Source of the DNA: an uncultured Granulosicoccus sp.
Lineage (GTDB): Bacteria > Pseudomonadota > Gammaproteobacteria > Granulosicoccales > Granulosicoccaceae
Assembly (NCBI GenBank): GCA_947499955.1
Contig: CANMQI010000018.1
Span: 52,232-116,231, forward strand
DNA: 64,000 nucleotides
Direction: 5' to 3'
Under the pieces are notes generated by a model. The model was not told where the DNA came from and ran no database searches. It saw nothing but the letters and a program-made list of their open reading frames with translations. Below are positions 1-9,733 of this stretch, piece by piece. Each line of letters begins with the position of its first letter. Position 1 is the stretch's first letter. The position numbers and the translations under genes are program-made.

Positions 1-597
1 GAACACCTCGTCGCGATGTTGCTGGTACCACAGCAGGGCCCGGTGAATGGCGGTGATGACAGCCTGGGGGGTAATGGTGGCACCGGTCATTGCATCAAAG
101 CCTCCACCGCGCTTCTTCACGTTCCAGGCCTGGCTGGCGTCGGTTTGCAACGAGCGTCCGTCAAACTGCCTGATCCAGTCAGAGCGATGGATGTCGATGT
201 CGTCCCCCAGGCCCGGTGTTTCCCGATGCTCGGTGACACGCGCACCGATGATCTGGCCATCAGGATGAATGCCCAGCAAGAGCTGGATATTGCCATTGTA
301 GCCATCCGGTGCAATCACACTCAGTACCGCAGCCAGTGGTTGTCCGCTACGATAAACGGTATACAAGGGCAGGGGTTGCACGCTGCCCAGTTCGACCGCC
401 GTAATCAGCTTCCGGGTACTCAGAGGGTCGGCATCATGAGGCCCCTCAGGCAGTACGGCGGACAGTCCCTGCAGCAGCCATTGTTGCCGCGCCACTTCCA
501 TCCGTTCGCGGGTCAGCTGATGCACAAGGCTCAAGGCGGCAATGGCCAGTATCACGCAGCCGGCCAGTGTCAATCCGGTTCTGGTTGGCGTTTTCAT
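1..597 (-). CDS. rnfG: RnfG, Rnf complex FMN subunit (partial, cut by the left edge)
   Basis: The first 199 residues are visible; the C-terminus and stop lie beyond the left edge. RnfG is a membrane-anchored, periplasm-facing subunit of the Rnf complex that carries a covalently bound FMN between ferredoxin/NADH and ion translocation. There is an N-terminal membrane anchor (about residues 8-26) and an FMN-binding domain. The flavinylation motif TGAT sits at residues 171-174, with Thr174 as the expected FMN-phosphate attachment site. The ATG overlaps the rnfD stop in an ATGA, so the two are translationally coupled. rnfE would be expected next, outside the window. Confidence 0.95.
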   Translation of the reverse strand, partial: MKTPTRTGLTLAGCVILAIAALSLVHQLTRERMEVARQQWLLQGLSAVLPEGPHDADPLSTRKLITAVELGSVQPLPLYTVYRSGQPLAAVLSVIAPDGYNGNIQLLLGIHPDGQIIGARVTEHRETPGLGDDIDIHRSDWIRQFDGRSLQTDASQAWNVKKRGGGFDAMTGATITPQAVITAIHRALLWYQQHRDEVF

Positions 598-1670
598 GAG
601 GCGTCTGACCGTGAGCGACCCGCAGGCCCCGTCAGCAGGTAGTCAATCAGTGGGACGCCAGTATTCATCAGCAACACGGCAAACGCAAACCCTTCGGGGT
701 AGCTGCTGAACTCGCGGATGATCACGGTCAGAATGCCAACCCCTACACCATAGACCAGTTTCCCACTGCGGCTGGCAGCCGCCGTCACCGGGTCGGTCGC
801 AATGAAGAAGGCACCGAGCAGGATGGCGCCTGAGAGCAGAGCGGGAATCGGTGGCAGGGCGTGGCCAGAGCTGCTTGCCGCAAGGCCGATATACATCAGC
901 GTAACGCCGGAGAGTACTGCCAGCGGAATATGCCAGCTGATGATGCGCATCAGCAACAGATAGAATCCTCCGGCAAGCCATGCCAGATTCACCCATTTCC
1001 AGCTGGAATGCATGATCAGATTCTGCGCTGTCTCAGGGTAGCTGGCCAGGCTGTTCTGAGTGTCGGCGGCAGCTCGATCAACTGATGGCGCTGAGCCCGA
1101 CGCTGTGTCAGCCATTACGACAAGCCCGGGGCTCACCTGCTGTAGTCGCAGCTGGCGTAACTGATCCAGTGGCGTGGCACCACTGAGGCCATCCCAGGCG
1201 AGCGACTGTTGCCTGTTGCTGTCCTCAGGCGGTGCTGCTGGCCAGTCAGTCATCGTCACTGGAAAAGAGACGATCAGTACGGCATAGGCCACCATGGCCG
1301 GGTTGAACGGGTTGTGCCCCAGCCCCCCGTACAGGTGCTTGCCCAGCATGGCCAGGACGAAGATTCCGACGAGTAGCTGCCACAGTGGCAGGGTAGGTGG
1401 CAGGCACAGTGTCAGCAGCCAGGCGGCCACGAGGATGCTGCCATCACTCAGGGCCGGTCGCAGTGCCTTGCCGCGCAACCGCAAGGCCAGCGCTTCGAAG
1501 GCCAGGGCAGAGAGAATGGCAACAGGCAGTATGAGCAGCACACGATGATGGATCAGCCATGCCTGCAGCAAGGTGCCGGGAAGCAGTGCCAGCATGACGT
1601 GCATCATGATGTGCCTGACGCGACGCTGCGGATGGGCAATGCTGCGGGTGTCTGGTGCCAGCGTACTCAT
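594..1670 (-). CDS. rnfD: RnfD, membrane FMN subunit of the Rnf complex
   Basis: RnfD is an integral inner-membrane subunit related to NqrB that carries covalent FMN and takes part in ion-coupled electron transfer. The 358-residue protein has many hydrophobic segments (for example about 28-40, 44-62, 78-92, 97-110, 225-245, 250-330). The motif SGAT at 163-166 places the flavinylated threonine at Thr166. Its start overlaps the rnfC stop (ATGA) and its stop overlaps the rnfG start (ATGA). The order rnfA-B-C-D-G matches the standard gammaproteobacterial rnf/rsx operon. Confidence 0.96.
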   Translation of the reverse strand: MSTLAPDTRSIAHPQRRVRHIMMHVMLALLPGTLLQAWLIHHRVLLILPVAILSALAFEALALRLRGKALRPALSDGSILVAAWLLTLCLPPTLPLWQLLVGIFVLAMLGKHLYGGLGHNPFNPAMVAYAVLIVSFPVTMTDWPAAPPEDSNRQQSLAWDGLSGATPLDQLRQLRLQQVSPGLVVMADTASGSAPSVDRAAADTQNSLASYPETAQNLIMHSSWKWVNLAWLAGGFYLLLMRIISWHIPLAVLSGVTLMYIGLAASSSGHALPPIPALLSGAILLGAFFIATDPVTAAASRSGKLVYGVGVGILTVIIREFSSYPEGFAFAVLLMNTGVPLIDYLLTGPAGRSRSDAS

Positions 1671-3271
1671 GAACTGCGATCTTCCGGCGGGTTGTCTTGC
1701 TCAGGGGCATCGGTAGCTGGCGTCTCTGGTCGGGGCGCACTCGCGGAAGGCTGTGATGCAGCGTTGCGGGGCGAGGCGTGCGGCTTGCGACGATTGCGTG
1801 CCCTGGCCAGAGCATCGGCGATCGGGTCGCGGCTGGTATTCAATTGTGCCTTGGCCAGTCGGCGTTTTTCCTCGCGCGCAGCCGCTCTGTCCTGCAGGCG
1901 TTGCTCGCGTGCCTGATAACGCTGTAGAGACAGCTCTGCCATGCGTTCCTGACGCGCCTGTTCACGCTGAGCATCCCTGGCATGACGAAACGATTGAGTC
2001 AGAGGAATCGATGAGGGGCACACCAGGTCACAGCAACCACAGGTAATGCAACTGTCCAGACCGAACCGTCGGCTCCCGGGCAGATCATCAGCCTGTGCAT
2101 ACCAGTACAGTTGCTGTGGCAGCAGTTGCTCCGGGCAGACCTCTTCACAGGCGCCACAGCGAATACATGGGAGAACCGCAGGCAAGGACTCTACCGGGTG
2201 AATGCCAAGACAATTGGTGCTGGCCGTGACCGGTGCCTGCAAGGAGGGCAGGTCGAATCCGCTCAAGGGGCCATTGGCGCGAATGCGGTGATTGCCGGAC
2301 GCGGCGCTGTAGCCACACTGGCGCAATACCTCTGCCACCGGAGTGCCGAAACGTACCCGTACATTGACAGGTTCGGGCAGGCCCTCCCCGGACACCGTCA
2401 CGACTCTGGAAGACAGCGGGTATCCCAGCTGCGCCCGGTGTGCGGCCAGCGCGGTGGCAACATTGACGCTGAGAATACCGTGACGGGCGGGTCGTTCACC
2501 CGCTGGCAAGGACAGGCCGGTGATGCGTCGTATCAGGGAACGTTCTGCACCGGCAGGGTAAACCGGTTCCAGCAAGACCAGCTCCAGATCCAGCGGGTGC
2601 TCTTGCAAGGCATGGCGGATGGCGTCGATCGCTGCCGTCTTGTCGTTCTCCACCGCCAGCACACAGCGCCGGCATTGCGTTGCCTGCATCAAGGACTCGA
2701 TGGCGTTGATGATCGCCGCCGCCTCGCACATCAGCAGCGCCTCATCGCAGGCAATCTGCGGTTCGCATTCCACGGCATTGATCAGCAGGGTTTGCAGCGG
2801 CGCGTCGCCTTGCCGGGCAGACCGAAGTTTGTCCGCGGTGGCAAAGGCGGCACCACCGAGGCCTTGCACACCACAGTCATCAAGCCGCTCGGCGGTCAGG
2901 CTCGATAGCGGTTCGTGGCACGCAGTCTCATGCGCCTGATCGGCATCCGGTTCGAGGACGATGCAGAGGGCGGACTTGCCCGACGGGTGGATGACGGGTC
3001 GAGCTTCTATCGCCACGACTCTGCCGCGGGCCGTGGCGATCAGGCCCGGTGCCAGTCGCTGGCCGGCTTCCACCTGTTGACCCGGCTGGACCCGTGGTGT
3101 CAGCACATCACGACGATAATCCAGCAGGGGCAGGATCAGCTGAGGCGGTAATGCCAATGAGCGGATCGCCCCTGAAACAGGCAAGCCTGGCTTGTTTCTC
3201 GGCAGGCGTAGCCCGCCGTGGAGCCGTGTGCGGCCAGAGCGCAGGCGTGCGGCAAGGGAGAGCCATTTCAT
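1667..3271 (-). CDS. rnfC: RnfC, NADH-binding iron-sulfur subunit of the Rnf complex
   Basis: RnfC is the peripheral cytoplasmic subunit that exchanges electrons with NAD(H) through FMN and 4Fe-4S centres. I start it at the ATG that overlaps the rnfB stop (ATGA), giving 534 residues beginning MKWLSL; a longer open frame upstream only reads through rnfB. Two 4Fe-4S motifs are visible: [11 protein letters not shown] at about 369-379 and [11 protein letters not shown] at about 408-418. The C-terminal ~110 residues are a charged, Ala/Arg/Gln/Glu-rich, probably helical tail, common in gammaproteobacterial RnfC. The stop overlaps the rnfD start. Confidence 0.95.
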   Translation of the reverse strand: MKWLSLAARLRSGRTRLHGGLRLPRNKPGLPVSGAIRSLALPPQLILPLLDYRRDVLTPRVQPGQQVEAGQRLAPGLIATARGRVVAIEARPVIHPSGKSALCIVLEPDADQAHETACHEPLSSLTAERLDDCGVQGLGGAAFATADKLRSARQGDAPLQTLLINAVECEPQIACDEALLMCEAAAIINAIESLMQATQCRRCVLAVENDKTAAIDAIRHALQEHPLDLELVLLEPVYPAGAERSLIRRITGLSLPAGERPARHGILSVNVATALAAHRAQLGYPLSSRVVTVSGEGLPEPVNVRVRFGTPVAEVLRQCGYSAASGNHRIRANGPLSGFDLPSLQAPVTASTNCLGIHPVESLPAVLPCIRCGACEEVCPEQLLPQQLYWYAQADDLPGSRRFGLDSCITCGCCDLVCPSSIPLTQSFRHARDAQREQARQERMAELSLQRYQAREQRLQDRAAAREEKRRLAKAQLNTSRDPIADALARARNRRKPHASPRNAASQPSASAPRPETPATDAPEQDNPPEDRSS

Positions 3272-3918
3272 GCAGGTTTTGGCCAGCGCCATTGTGCCAG
3301 CGACTCCTCGGCGGGCACCAGCGTGATGCAGTCGACCGGACACGGTGGCAGGCACAATTCACAACCGGTGCATTGATCGATGATGATCGTGTGCATGAGC
3401 TTGGGTGCGCCGACAATGGCATCCACCGGGCAGGCGGCAATGCACAGGGTGCAGCCGATACACACCGGCTCGTCGATCAATGCGACCTGCGGCGGTTTGG
3501 TCTCGCCACGCTCGGCATCCAGTGGGACGAACGCCTTGCCCAGCAAGTCAGCCAGTTCGTGAATCAGTGCCTCGCCCCCGGGAGGGCATTGATTGATCGG
3601 CGCATCCTCGGCAATGATGGCGGTGGCGTAGGGGCGACAGCCCGGGTGGCCGCATTGGGCACATTGTGTCTGCGGCAGGCAGGCATTGACGCGTTCGATC
3701 AGTTGCTCGGTGGGGAGCTCGTCCTGCTCGGCGAGGGGGTCAATCGAGGTGTCACCCGCCCCGGGCTCGATCACGGCTGCATTGGCCTCTGCAGCCTTCC
3801 TGCGAGCAAGGCGGGGCCATGTCAGCGCGCCGCTGGATGCCGCCAGCCAGCCGAGTACGGCACCCAGCAGGGCCAGGGTGACGACGAATACGACCATTGC
3901 CAGCAGCGTCGACATCAT
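3268..3918 (-). CDS. rnfB: RnfB, multi-cluster ferredoxin subunit of the Rnf complex
   Basis: RnfB carries electrons between ferredoxin and the membrane subunits. The 216-residue protein has one N-terminal membrane helix (about 4-26), then a four-cysteine Fe-S domain (CAQCGHPGC followed by a further Cys in NQCPPGG), then two ferredoxin motifs, [11 protein letters not shown] and [11 protein letters not shown]. Two adjacent ATG codons at 3918 and 3915 could each be the start; I use the first. A 213-codon open extension upstream is the shadow of rnfA and is not counted. The stop overlaps the rnfC start. Confidence 0.94.
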   Translation of the reverse strand: MMSTLLAMVVFVVTLALLGAVLGWLAASSGALTWPRLARRKAAEANAAVIEPGAGDTSIDPLAEQDELPTEQLIERVNACLPQTQCAQCGHPGCRPYATAIIAEDAPINQCPPGGEALIHELADLLGKAFVPLDAERGETKPPQVALIDEPVCIGCTLCIAACPVDAIVGAPKLMHTIIIDQCTGCELCLPPCPVDCITLVPAEESLAQWRWPKPA

Positions 3919-3920
3919 GT

Positions 3921-4496
3921 TCAACCCAGACCACTGAAGCCCATGAAAGCCAGCGACATGATGCCGGCTGTCATCAGGGCCGCAGCACTGCCTCGAAAAG
4001 GGGCCGGCACATCCGCCAGCTCGATACGTTCTCTGAGGACCGAAAACAGCACCAGAACCAGTGTGAAGCCGACAGCAGCACCAAAGCCGTACAGCACGGC
4101 ATCTCGCAGATCGTGTTGCCGGTTGGCACTGAGCAGGGCCACGCCCAGCACCGCGCAGTTGGTGGTGATCAACGGCAGATAGATGCCCAGCACGCGGTGC
4201 AGCAGCGGACTCTGCCGCCGGATGACAATCTCGGTGAATTGCACCACCACCGCAATCACCAGAATGAAGCTCAGGGTGCGCAGGTAGTCCAGCTCGAAAG
4301 GCATCAGCAACCAGCGATTCACCAGATGGCTCAGCGCCGCCGACAAGGTCAGTACAAAGGTGGTGGCCATGCCCATGCCCAGCGCCGAGTCCACACGCCG
4401 GGAGACTCCCATGAAAGGGCACAGACCGAGAAACTGCACCAGCACGAAATTGTTGACCAGTACCGTGCCCAGCAGGATGAGGGCGACATCGCGCAT
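3921..4496 (-). CDS. rnfA: RnfA, integral membrane subunit of the Rnf complex
   Basis: RnfA is a small six-helix membrane protein related to NqrE and RnfE that forms part of the ion channel and binds an Fe-S cluster between membrane halves. The 191-residue length is standard. Recognisable segments include [19 protein letters not shown] near the N-terminus and the second-half [12 protein letters not shown], each with the conserved Cys expected of the RnfA/RnfE intramembrane cluster. It is the first gene of rnfABCDG. rnfB begins two bases after its stop. metG ends 79 bases upstream on the same strand. Confidence 0.96.
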   Translation of the reverse strand: MRDVALILLGTVLVNNFVLVQFLGLCPFMGVSRRVDSALGMGMATTFVLTLSAALSHLVNRWLLMPFELDYLRTLSFILVIAVVVQFTEIVIRRQSPLLHRVLGIYLPLITTNCAVLGVALLSANRQHDLRDAVLYGFGAAVGFTLVLVLFSVLRERIELADVPAPFRGSAAALMTAGIMSLAFMGFSGLG

Positions 4497-4575
4497 CAGG
4501 GCATCCGCAAGTTCGATGGCAGAGGCCGACGAATGTCGCCAGCCTCCTTCCTGTCACACGATGTCGACACGTCCT

Positions 4576-6612
4576 CTACTTGACCCGCATACCGGCGCTC
4601 GCGCCCTCATCCGGTGTCAGGATGAACAGGTCGGAACCGCCGGGGCCAGCGGCCAGCACCATGCCACTGGACAGACCGAAACGCATCTTGCGAGGCTTCA
4701 GGTTGGCGACCATGACGGTGCGTCGACCGATCAGCTCAGCTGGGTCGTAGGCCGCCTTGATGCCGGCGAAAACGGTGCGCGACTCGATACCGATGTCCAG
4801 AGTCAGCTGGACCAGCTTGTCGGCCCCGTCGACCGGCTGGGCGTCGGTGATGAGGGCAACTCGCAAGTCCACCTTGTCGAAATCATCGATCTCGATTTCC
4901 GGTTTCAACGGCTCCAGAGACGCCTCATTCTTGTTGCCTGCGGCGCCTGCCCCCGACTTCTGTGCATCGGCCGCGGCCCTGGTTTCATCCATGATCTTCT
5001 CGACCTGGCTGGCTTCAACCCGCGTCATCATCGGTTGGAAGCGGTTGATGGCGTGATCGCACAGCGGCTGCTCGAGTGAGGCCAGTGTCAGCGACGTATT
5101 GAGGAACTGCTCGGTCTTGCTCGCCAGTTCCGGCAGAACCGGGCTCAGATACGTGGCAATGATGCGGAAGTAGTTGAGTCCGACCGTACAGATCTGCTGC
5201 ACCGCTTCAGCCTGCTCCGGGTCCTTGATCTTCACCCAGGGCTCGGCGTCGTTGATGTAGGTGTTGGCATGCTCGGCCAGCAACATGATCTCGCGCATCG
5301 CCTTGCCGTATTCGCGCTGCTCGTAGTACTGCATGATGATCGACTGGGCGCTGGTGAAGTGACGGTAGTTCTCGATCATGTCCTCGGGGTAGGTCGTGGC
5401 CAGTTTACCGTCGAAGCGTTTGCTGATGAAGCCGGCACAGCGACTGGCAATGTTGACCACCTTGCCCACCAGATCGGCGTTGACGCGAGTGATGAAGTCG
5501 TCGAAATTCATGTTCAGATCGACCACGCTGCCGCTGAGCTTGGAGGCAAAGTAGTAGCGCAGGTATTCAGGCTGCAGGTGCTTGAGCCAGGTCTCGATGG
5601 TGATGGAGGTGCCACGTGACTTCGACATCTTCAGGTTGTCGACAGTCAGAAAACCGTGACAGAACACCCCGGTGGGCTTGCGAAAGCCGGCACCTTCGAG
5701 CATGGCGGGCCAGAACAGGCCGTGGAAATTGATGATGTCCTTGCCGATGAAGTGATACAGCTCCACCTCGCTGTCCGGCTTCCAGCTCGCTTCCCAGTCT
5801 TCACCGGTACGCGCTGCCAGATTCTTGTGGCTGGCAATGTAGGCAATCGGGGCGTCGAGCCAGACATAGAAGTACTTGCCCGGCGCATCCGGAATCTCGA
5901 AGCCGAAGTAAGGGGCGTTGCGCGAGATGTCCCAATCCTTCAGGCCGCCTTCGAGCCATTCCTTGAGCTTGTTGGCCACTTCCGGCTGCAGGCTGCCACT
6001 GTCGGTCCATTCGCGCAGCATGTCGCTGAAGTTGCCCAGTGCGAAGAACAGCTGCTCGGAGTCCCGCAGTTCGGGCGTGGTGCCGGACACCTGGGAGATG
6101 GGATCCTTCAGATCAGTCGCATCATAAGTGGCGCTGCAGTTCTCGCAGTTGTCGCCATACTGATCCGGTGTGCCGCAGTTGGGGCAGATGCCCTTCACGA
6201 AACGATCCGGCAGGAACATCTCGCGCTCGCGATCGTACAGTTGCTTGATGGTGCGGCGAACGATATTGCCGTTATCACGGTTGCGTTCGTAGATCAGGTT
6301 GGCCAGCTCGCGGTTTTCCTCCGAATGTGTCGTATGGAAGTTGTCCGGTGATAGCAGGAAGCCTGCGATATCGCGCTCGTGCTCGGCCTTGACCCGGGCA
6401 ATCAGCTGCTCGGGCTCGATGCCTTCGGCCTGCGCCTTGAGCATGATGGGCGTGCCATGCGCATCATCGGCCCATACCCATTGGCAGTCATTGCCCATGA
6501 GTCGCTGGTAGCGAACCCAGACGTCAGTCTGGATGTATTCGAGCATATGCCCGATGTGCAGGGCACCGTTGGCGTAGGGGAGGGCGCTGGTAACCAGGAT
6601 ACGACGGCTCAT
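4576..6612 (-). CDS. metG: Methionyl-tRNA synthetase
   Basis: This enzyme charges tRNA-Met with methionine in the cytoplasm. The 678-residue protein has the class Ia catalytic core: HIGH at about residues 20-23 (ALHIGHML) and KMSKS in LKMSKSRGT. A zinc-knuckle insertion (CPNCGTP...CENC) is also present. A C-terminal EMAP/tRNA-binding OB-fold follows (about residues 570-678, VDLRVALITDAQPVDGADKL onward), which mediates dimerisation in this family. The gene is divergent from mrp, as in Escherichia coli and Pseudomonas, and lies upstream of rnfA on the same strand. Confidence 0.98.
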   Translation of the reverse strand: MSRRILVTSALPYANGALHIGHMLEYIQTDVWVRYQRLMGNDCQWVWADDAHGTPIMLKAQAEGIEPEQLIARVKAEHERDIAGFLLSPDNFHTTHSEENRELANLIYERNRDNGNIVRRTIKQLYDREREMFLPDRFVKGICPNCGTPDQYGDNCENCSATYDATDLKDPISQVSGTTPELRDSEQLFFALGNFSDMLREWTDSGSLQPEVANKLKEWLEGGLKDWDISRNAPYFGFEIPDAPGKYFYVWLDAPIAYIASHKNLAARTGEDWEASWKPDSEVELYHFIGKDIINFHGLFWPAMLEGAGFRKPTGVFCHGFLTVDNLKMSKSRGTSITIETWLKHLQPEYLRYYFASKLSGSVVDLNMNFDDFITRVNADLVGKVVNIASRCAGFISKRFDGKLATTYPEDMIENYRHFTSAQSIIMQYYEQREYGKAMREIMLLAEHANTYINDAEPWVKIKDPEQAEAVQQICTVGLNYFRIIATYLSPVLPELASKTEQFLNTSLTLASLEQPLCDHAINRFQPMMTRVEASQVEKIMDETRAAADAQKSGAGAAGNKNEASLEPLKPEIEIDDFDKVDLRVALITDAQPVDGADKLVQLTLDIGIESRTVFAGIKAAYDPAELIGRRTVMVANLKPRKMRFGLSSGMVLAAGPGGSDLFILTPDEGASAGMRVK

Positions 6613-6673
6613 CGGGTCTGTGTCATTGTTGTTGCTTGATGAAAAATGCGAGGGGTTGGCCCGCTGCGCAGCG

Positions 6674-6702
6674 TGTATAGTTGCGGGTTGTATGTAGTTT
6701 AA
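6674..6702 (-). promoter_or_regulatory. Candidate sigma-70 promoter for metG
   Basis: On the minus strand a TTAAAC box and a TATACA box are separated by 17 bases, about 62 bases upstream of the metG ATG. Next to the -10 box lies a perfect 12-base palindrome, CGCTGCGCAGCG (6662-6673), which would sit near the start of the metG transcript. The call rests only on box similarity and spacing. Confidence 0.4.
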
Positions 6703-6749
6703 CAGTCCCGTTCAACCAGTTCATACCCGTACAGGAGCGTCGCAGTCGG

Positions 6750-7841
6750 ATGTCTGAAGTCTCGCGCGAAAAAATTGAATCTCTGCTCGGTGAGATGGAA
6801 GATCCCCATCTTGCTGTCAGTCTGATAGCGGCCAAGGCCGTCAACGATATCCGTATCGACAAGGGCTCGGTCAGTATTGACCTGTGTATGCCCTATCCCT
6901 GCCAACGCTGGGCGGAAACCCTGCGCAGCATGGTGGCAGAGCAGCTCGCTGGTGTCGACGGCATCACGGATGTCACTGTCAATGTGACCCAGAAGATCAT
7001 CGCTCACAGCGTGCAGCATGGTGTGAAACGGCTCGAGAACGTCAAGAACATCATTGCCGTGGCCTCGGGCAAGGGCGGTGTCGGCAAATCCACGACATCG
7101 GTCAATCTGGCGCTGGCACTGGCGTCGGAAGGCGCCACGGTGGGTCTGCTGGATGCCGATATCTACGGCCCCAGCCAACCTCGCATGATGGGTCTGTCCG
7201 GCCAGCCGGAGTCCAGGGACGGCAAGAGTCTGGAACCCATGGAAAACTATGGCGTGCAGACCATGTCCATCGGCTTCCTGATCGATGAGGAGACACCCAT
7301 GATCTGGCGTGGCCCGATGGTCACTCAGGCGCTGGAACAGTTGCTCAACGATACGCGCTGGAAAGATCTGGATTACCTGATCATCGATCTGCCACCCGGC
7401 ACCGGTGACACCCAGTTGACGCTGGCACAGAAAGTTCCGGTCAGTGGCGCCATCATCGTCACCACGCCACAGGACATTGCCCTGCTGGATGCTCGCAAGG
7501 GTCTGAAAATGTTCGAGAAGGTCGAAGTGCCCATTCTGGGCGTGGTCGAGAACATGTCGACGCATATCTGTAGCCAGTGCGGCCATGAAGAGCATATCTT
7601 CGGTGCCGGTGGTGGTCAGACCATGGCGTCGGAATCAGGTATCGAGCTGCTCGGCTCACTGCCGCTGGAAATGGGTATTCGCATGAATGCCGACAGTGGC
7701 AAGCCAACCGTTGTGGCCGAGCCCGATGGTCGCACTGCCGAGATCTACCGGGAGATCGCTCGCAAGGCTGCAGCGCGTCTCTCACGTCAGGCCAAGGATT
7801 ACTCGGCCGCCTTCCCCAACATCGTGATACAGAATACGTGA
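6750..7841 (+). CDS. mrp: Mrp/ApbC-family iron-sulfur carrier ATPase
   Basis: Mrp is a cytoplasmic P-loop ATPase that binds and transfers Fe-S clusters to apo-proteins. The N-terminal ~95 residues form a MIP18/DUF59 domain. The deviant Walker A motif GKGGVGKS is at 107-114, and a CxxC (Cys274, Cys277) likely bridges the cluster in a dimer. I choose the ATG at 6750 (MSEVSREK, 363 residues) because family members begin here; an AGGAG lies 13 bases upstream. An in-frame start at 6681 would add 23 residues with no family counterpart. The stop overlaps the dcd GTG start. Confidence 0.95.
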   Translation: MSEVSREKIESLLGEMEDPHLAVSLIAAKAVNDIRIDKGSVSIDLCMPYPCQRWAETLRSMVAEQLAGVDGITDVTVNVTQKIIAHSVQHGVKRLENVKNIIAVASGKGGVGKSTTSVNLALALASEGATVGLLDADIYGPSQPRMMGLSGQPESRDGKSLEPMENYGVQTMSIGFLIDEETPMIWRGPMVTQALEQLLNDTRWKDLDYLIIDLPPGTGDTQLTLAQKVPVSGAIIVTTPQDIALLDARKGLKMFEKVEVPILGVVENMSTHICSQCGHEEHIFGAGGGQTMASESGIELLGSLPLEMGIRMNADSGKPTVVAEPDGRTAEIYREIARKAAARLSRQAKDYSAAFPNIVIQNT

Positions 7842-8407
7842 GCATCAAATCCGACAAGTGGATCCGGCGCATGGCGGAAAGCAACGGCATGATCGAGCCG
7901 TTCGAGCCAGGCCAGGTCCGAGTAGACGACAATGACGAGCGTATCGTCTCCTACGGCACATCCAGCTACGGCTACGACGTGCGTTGTGCCGATGAATTCA
8001 AGATATTCACCAATATCAATCACGCCATCGTCGATCCCAAGGCCTTCGACTCGGGTAGCTTTGTCGATGTGAAATCCGATACCTGCATTATTCCGCCGAA
8101 TTCATTCGCGCTGGCCCGCACGGTGGAGTATTTCCGCATACCGCGTAACGTACTCACGGTCTGTCTGGGCAAGAGCACGTATGCACGCTGCGGCATCATC
8201 GTCAACGTGACGCCGCTGGAGCCGGAATGGGAAGGTCATGTAACACTGGAATTCTCCAACACCACGCCGTTGCCAGCGAAGATCTACGCCAACGAAGGGA
8301 TTGCACAGATGTTGTTTTTCGAAAGCGACGAAGTCTGCGAAACCTCCTATGCAGATCGGGGCGGCAAGTACCAGGGACAACGGGGTGTCACACTGCCCAG
8401 GACCTGA
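7838..8407 (+). CDS. dcd: dCTP deaminase
   Basis: Dcd converts dCTP to dUTP and ammonia, feeding dUMP and thymidylate synthesis. The 189-residue protein has the family's conserved stretches: [13 protein letters not shown] near the N-terminus, [12 protein letters not shown] around the catalytic region, and the C-terminal nucleotide-binding region ending [12 protein letters not shown]. It starts with GTG inside the mrp stop (GTGA), so translation is coupled. The mrp-dcd pairing next to metG is the same as in Pseudomonas. Confidence 0.97.
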   Translation: MSIKSDKWIRRMAESNGMIEPFEPGQVRVDDNDERIVSYGTSSYGYDVRCADEFKIFTNINHAIVDPKAFDSGSFVDVKSDTCIIPPNSFALARTVEYFRIPRNVLTVCLGKSTYARCGIIVNVTPLEPEWEGHVTLEFSNTTPLPAKIYANEGIAQMLFFESDEVCETSYADRGGKYQGQRGVTLPRT

Positions 8408-8737
8408 TCAGGCCTCGAATGAATTGCGGTGGCTTCTCCTACTGGCGAATTACCGCCGCGATTCATGCTTAATACTGCAGATTTGTACAACAACAGTCCA
8501 GAACGGGGTTGACCTCGTCAACTTGCCCCGAAAATACCTTGTAAGGAACAGGCAGAGCAGCTTCTGGCGATGAATTCGCAAGGTTGGCAGCTGTTGTCCC
8601 TGGCTTGTGAGAGCCGTCCAGATTCAGTCGATTGCCCGTCGTTGCAATGACACTGTGGTCTGGTTGGTGCTTGTCAGTTTGCCAGTGGCGGGTTTTTTTG
8701 GTTGAATCGGGTGTATCAACAAACATTGAGCACCGAC
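8408..8737 (+). other. dcd-rppH intergenic region with two stable hairpins
   Basis: No credible gene fits in these 330 bases. Two inverted repeats are visible. The first has arms 8419-8432 and 8453-8466 (14 pairs, two of them G-U, 20-base loop) and starts 12 bases after the dcd stop. The second lies at 8504-8530, with GTTGAC/GTCAAC around a three-base loop inside a CGGG/CCCG clamp. Neither has a U-tract, so they may be non-canonical terminators, processing sites or leader structures. Confidence 0.45.
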
Positions 8738-9220
8738 ATGATTGATTGCGATGGCTATCGAGCGAATGTCGGCATCATTCTGAGTAACAGCGAAGGGCAG
8801 GTTTTCTGGGCAAGACGAATCGGTCAGAACGCATGGCAGTTTCCGCAAGGCGGAATCGACCTTTCCGAATCACCGGAGGAAGCCATGTACCGGGAGCTGA
8901 AAGAGGAGACGGGTCTATCGCCCGGTGATGTCGACGTATTGGGTTGTACACGAGAATGGCTGAGGTACCGTCTGCCCAAGCGGTATGTGCGGCGTCATCA
9001 GAAGCCGCTATGCATCGGCCAGAAGCAGATCTGGTACATGCTGCGAATGATGGGCAACGAAACGGCGGTCGACCTGGCCAACAGTCCCAAGCCGGAGTTC
9101 GACCACTGGCGCTGGGTTGATTACTGGGAGCCTTCGCGGCAGGTGATCTTCTTCAAGCGCAAGGTCTACAAGCGTGCCTTGACGGAGCTTCAGCCTCTGC
9201 TGGTCCCGGTGGAAGGCTGA
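8738..9220 (+). CDS. rppH: RNA pyrophosphohydrolase (Nudix)
   Basis: RppH removes pyrophosphate from the 5' end of triphosphorylated mRNA and so starts RNase E-dependent decay. The 160-residue protein begins [14 protein letters not shown], matching family N-termini; an earlier TTG in frame at 8702 is not needed. The Nudix box runs from Gly38 to Leu60 ([20 protein letters not shown]), with the metal-binding REXXEE glutamates intact. The C-terminal part WRWVDYWEP...[10 protein letters not shown] is also typical. It appears monocistronic, and the next gene (hemJ) is convergent. Confidence 0.95.
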   Translation: MIDCDGYRANVGIILSNSEGQVFWARRIGQNAWQFPQGGIDLSESPEEAMYRELKEETGLSPGDVDVLGCTREWLRYRLPKRYVRRHQKPLCIGQKQIWYMLRMMGNETAVDLANSPKPEFDHWRWVDYWEPSRQVIFFKRKVYKRALTELQPLLVPVEG

Positions 9221-9240
9221 AGCCGGCCCATGACTGTCCC

Positions 9241-9281
9241 CTCTGCCCCCGGTTGCGTCAGGCGCGCTCCGGTGGGCAGAG
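9241..9281. terminator. Weak inverted repeat between convergent rppH and hemJ
   Basis: CTCTGCCC (9241-9248) pairs with GGGCAGAG (9274-9281) around a 25-base loop, in the gap between two convergent genes. The position suits a bidirectional transcript end, but there is no clear U-tract on either strand. Confidence 0.3.
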
Positions 9282-9302
9282 ACAGGGGGCATCTGGTGTG
9301 TA

Positions 9303-9731
9303 TCAGTTGAACGGGCGCACGATGACCAGAATGACGATGCCGATCAGAAACAGGACAGGCACTTCGTTGAACCAGCGATACCAGACGTGTGAGCGCGTAT
9401 TGGTGTCCTCACGAAATACTCTCACCAGTCGTGCACAGTAGCCGTGGTAGGCGATCAGGCCAAGGACCAGTAGCAACTTGAGCTTCATCCAGTCCAGTGT
9501 CATCAGGCCGGGCAACCAGACAATCAACAGCAGGCTGCCGAAGATGATCGTCAGCAGGGCGCCGATATTGGTTATGGCCAGGAGCTTGCGCTCCATGACC
9601 TTGAAGGTCTCGATCTGGTCGCGATTGTTCTGATCGGCCATGGTGTGGTACACGAAGACTCGTGGCAGGTAGAACAGGCCGACGAACCAGGTGACCATGA
9701 AAACCACGTGTAAGGATTTTATCCAGAGCAT
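9303..9731 (-). CDS. hemJ: HemJ, protoporphyrinogen IX oxidase
   Basis: HemJ is a four-helix inner-membrane protein that oxidises protoporphyrinogen IX to protoporphyrin IX in heme synthesis. The 142-residue length is typical. The N-terminal signature is clear: LHVVFMVTWFVGLFYLPRVF with the conserved His8, followed by VYHTMAD, then WMKLKLLLVLGLIAYHGYC in the third helix and a final helix near the C-terminus. It starts two bases after the stop of the upstream TlpA-like lipoprotein gene, so the two form an operon. Confidence 0.92.
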   Translation of the reverse strand: MLWIKSLHVVFMVTWFVGLFYLPRVFVYHTMADQNNRDQIETFKVMERKLLAITNIGALLTIIFGSLLLIVWLPGLMTLDWMKLKLLLVLGLIAYHGYCARLVRVFREDTNTRSHVWYRWFNEVPVLFLIGIVILVIVRPFN

Positions 9732-9733
9732 CT

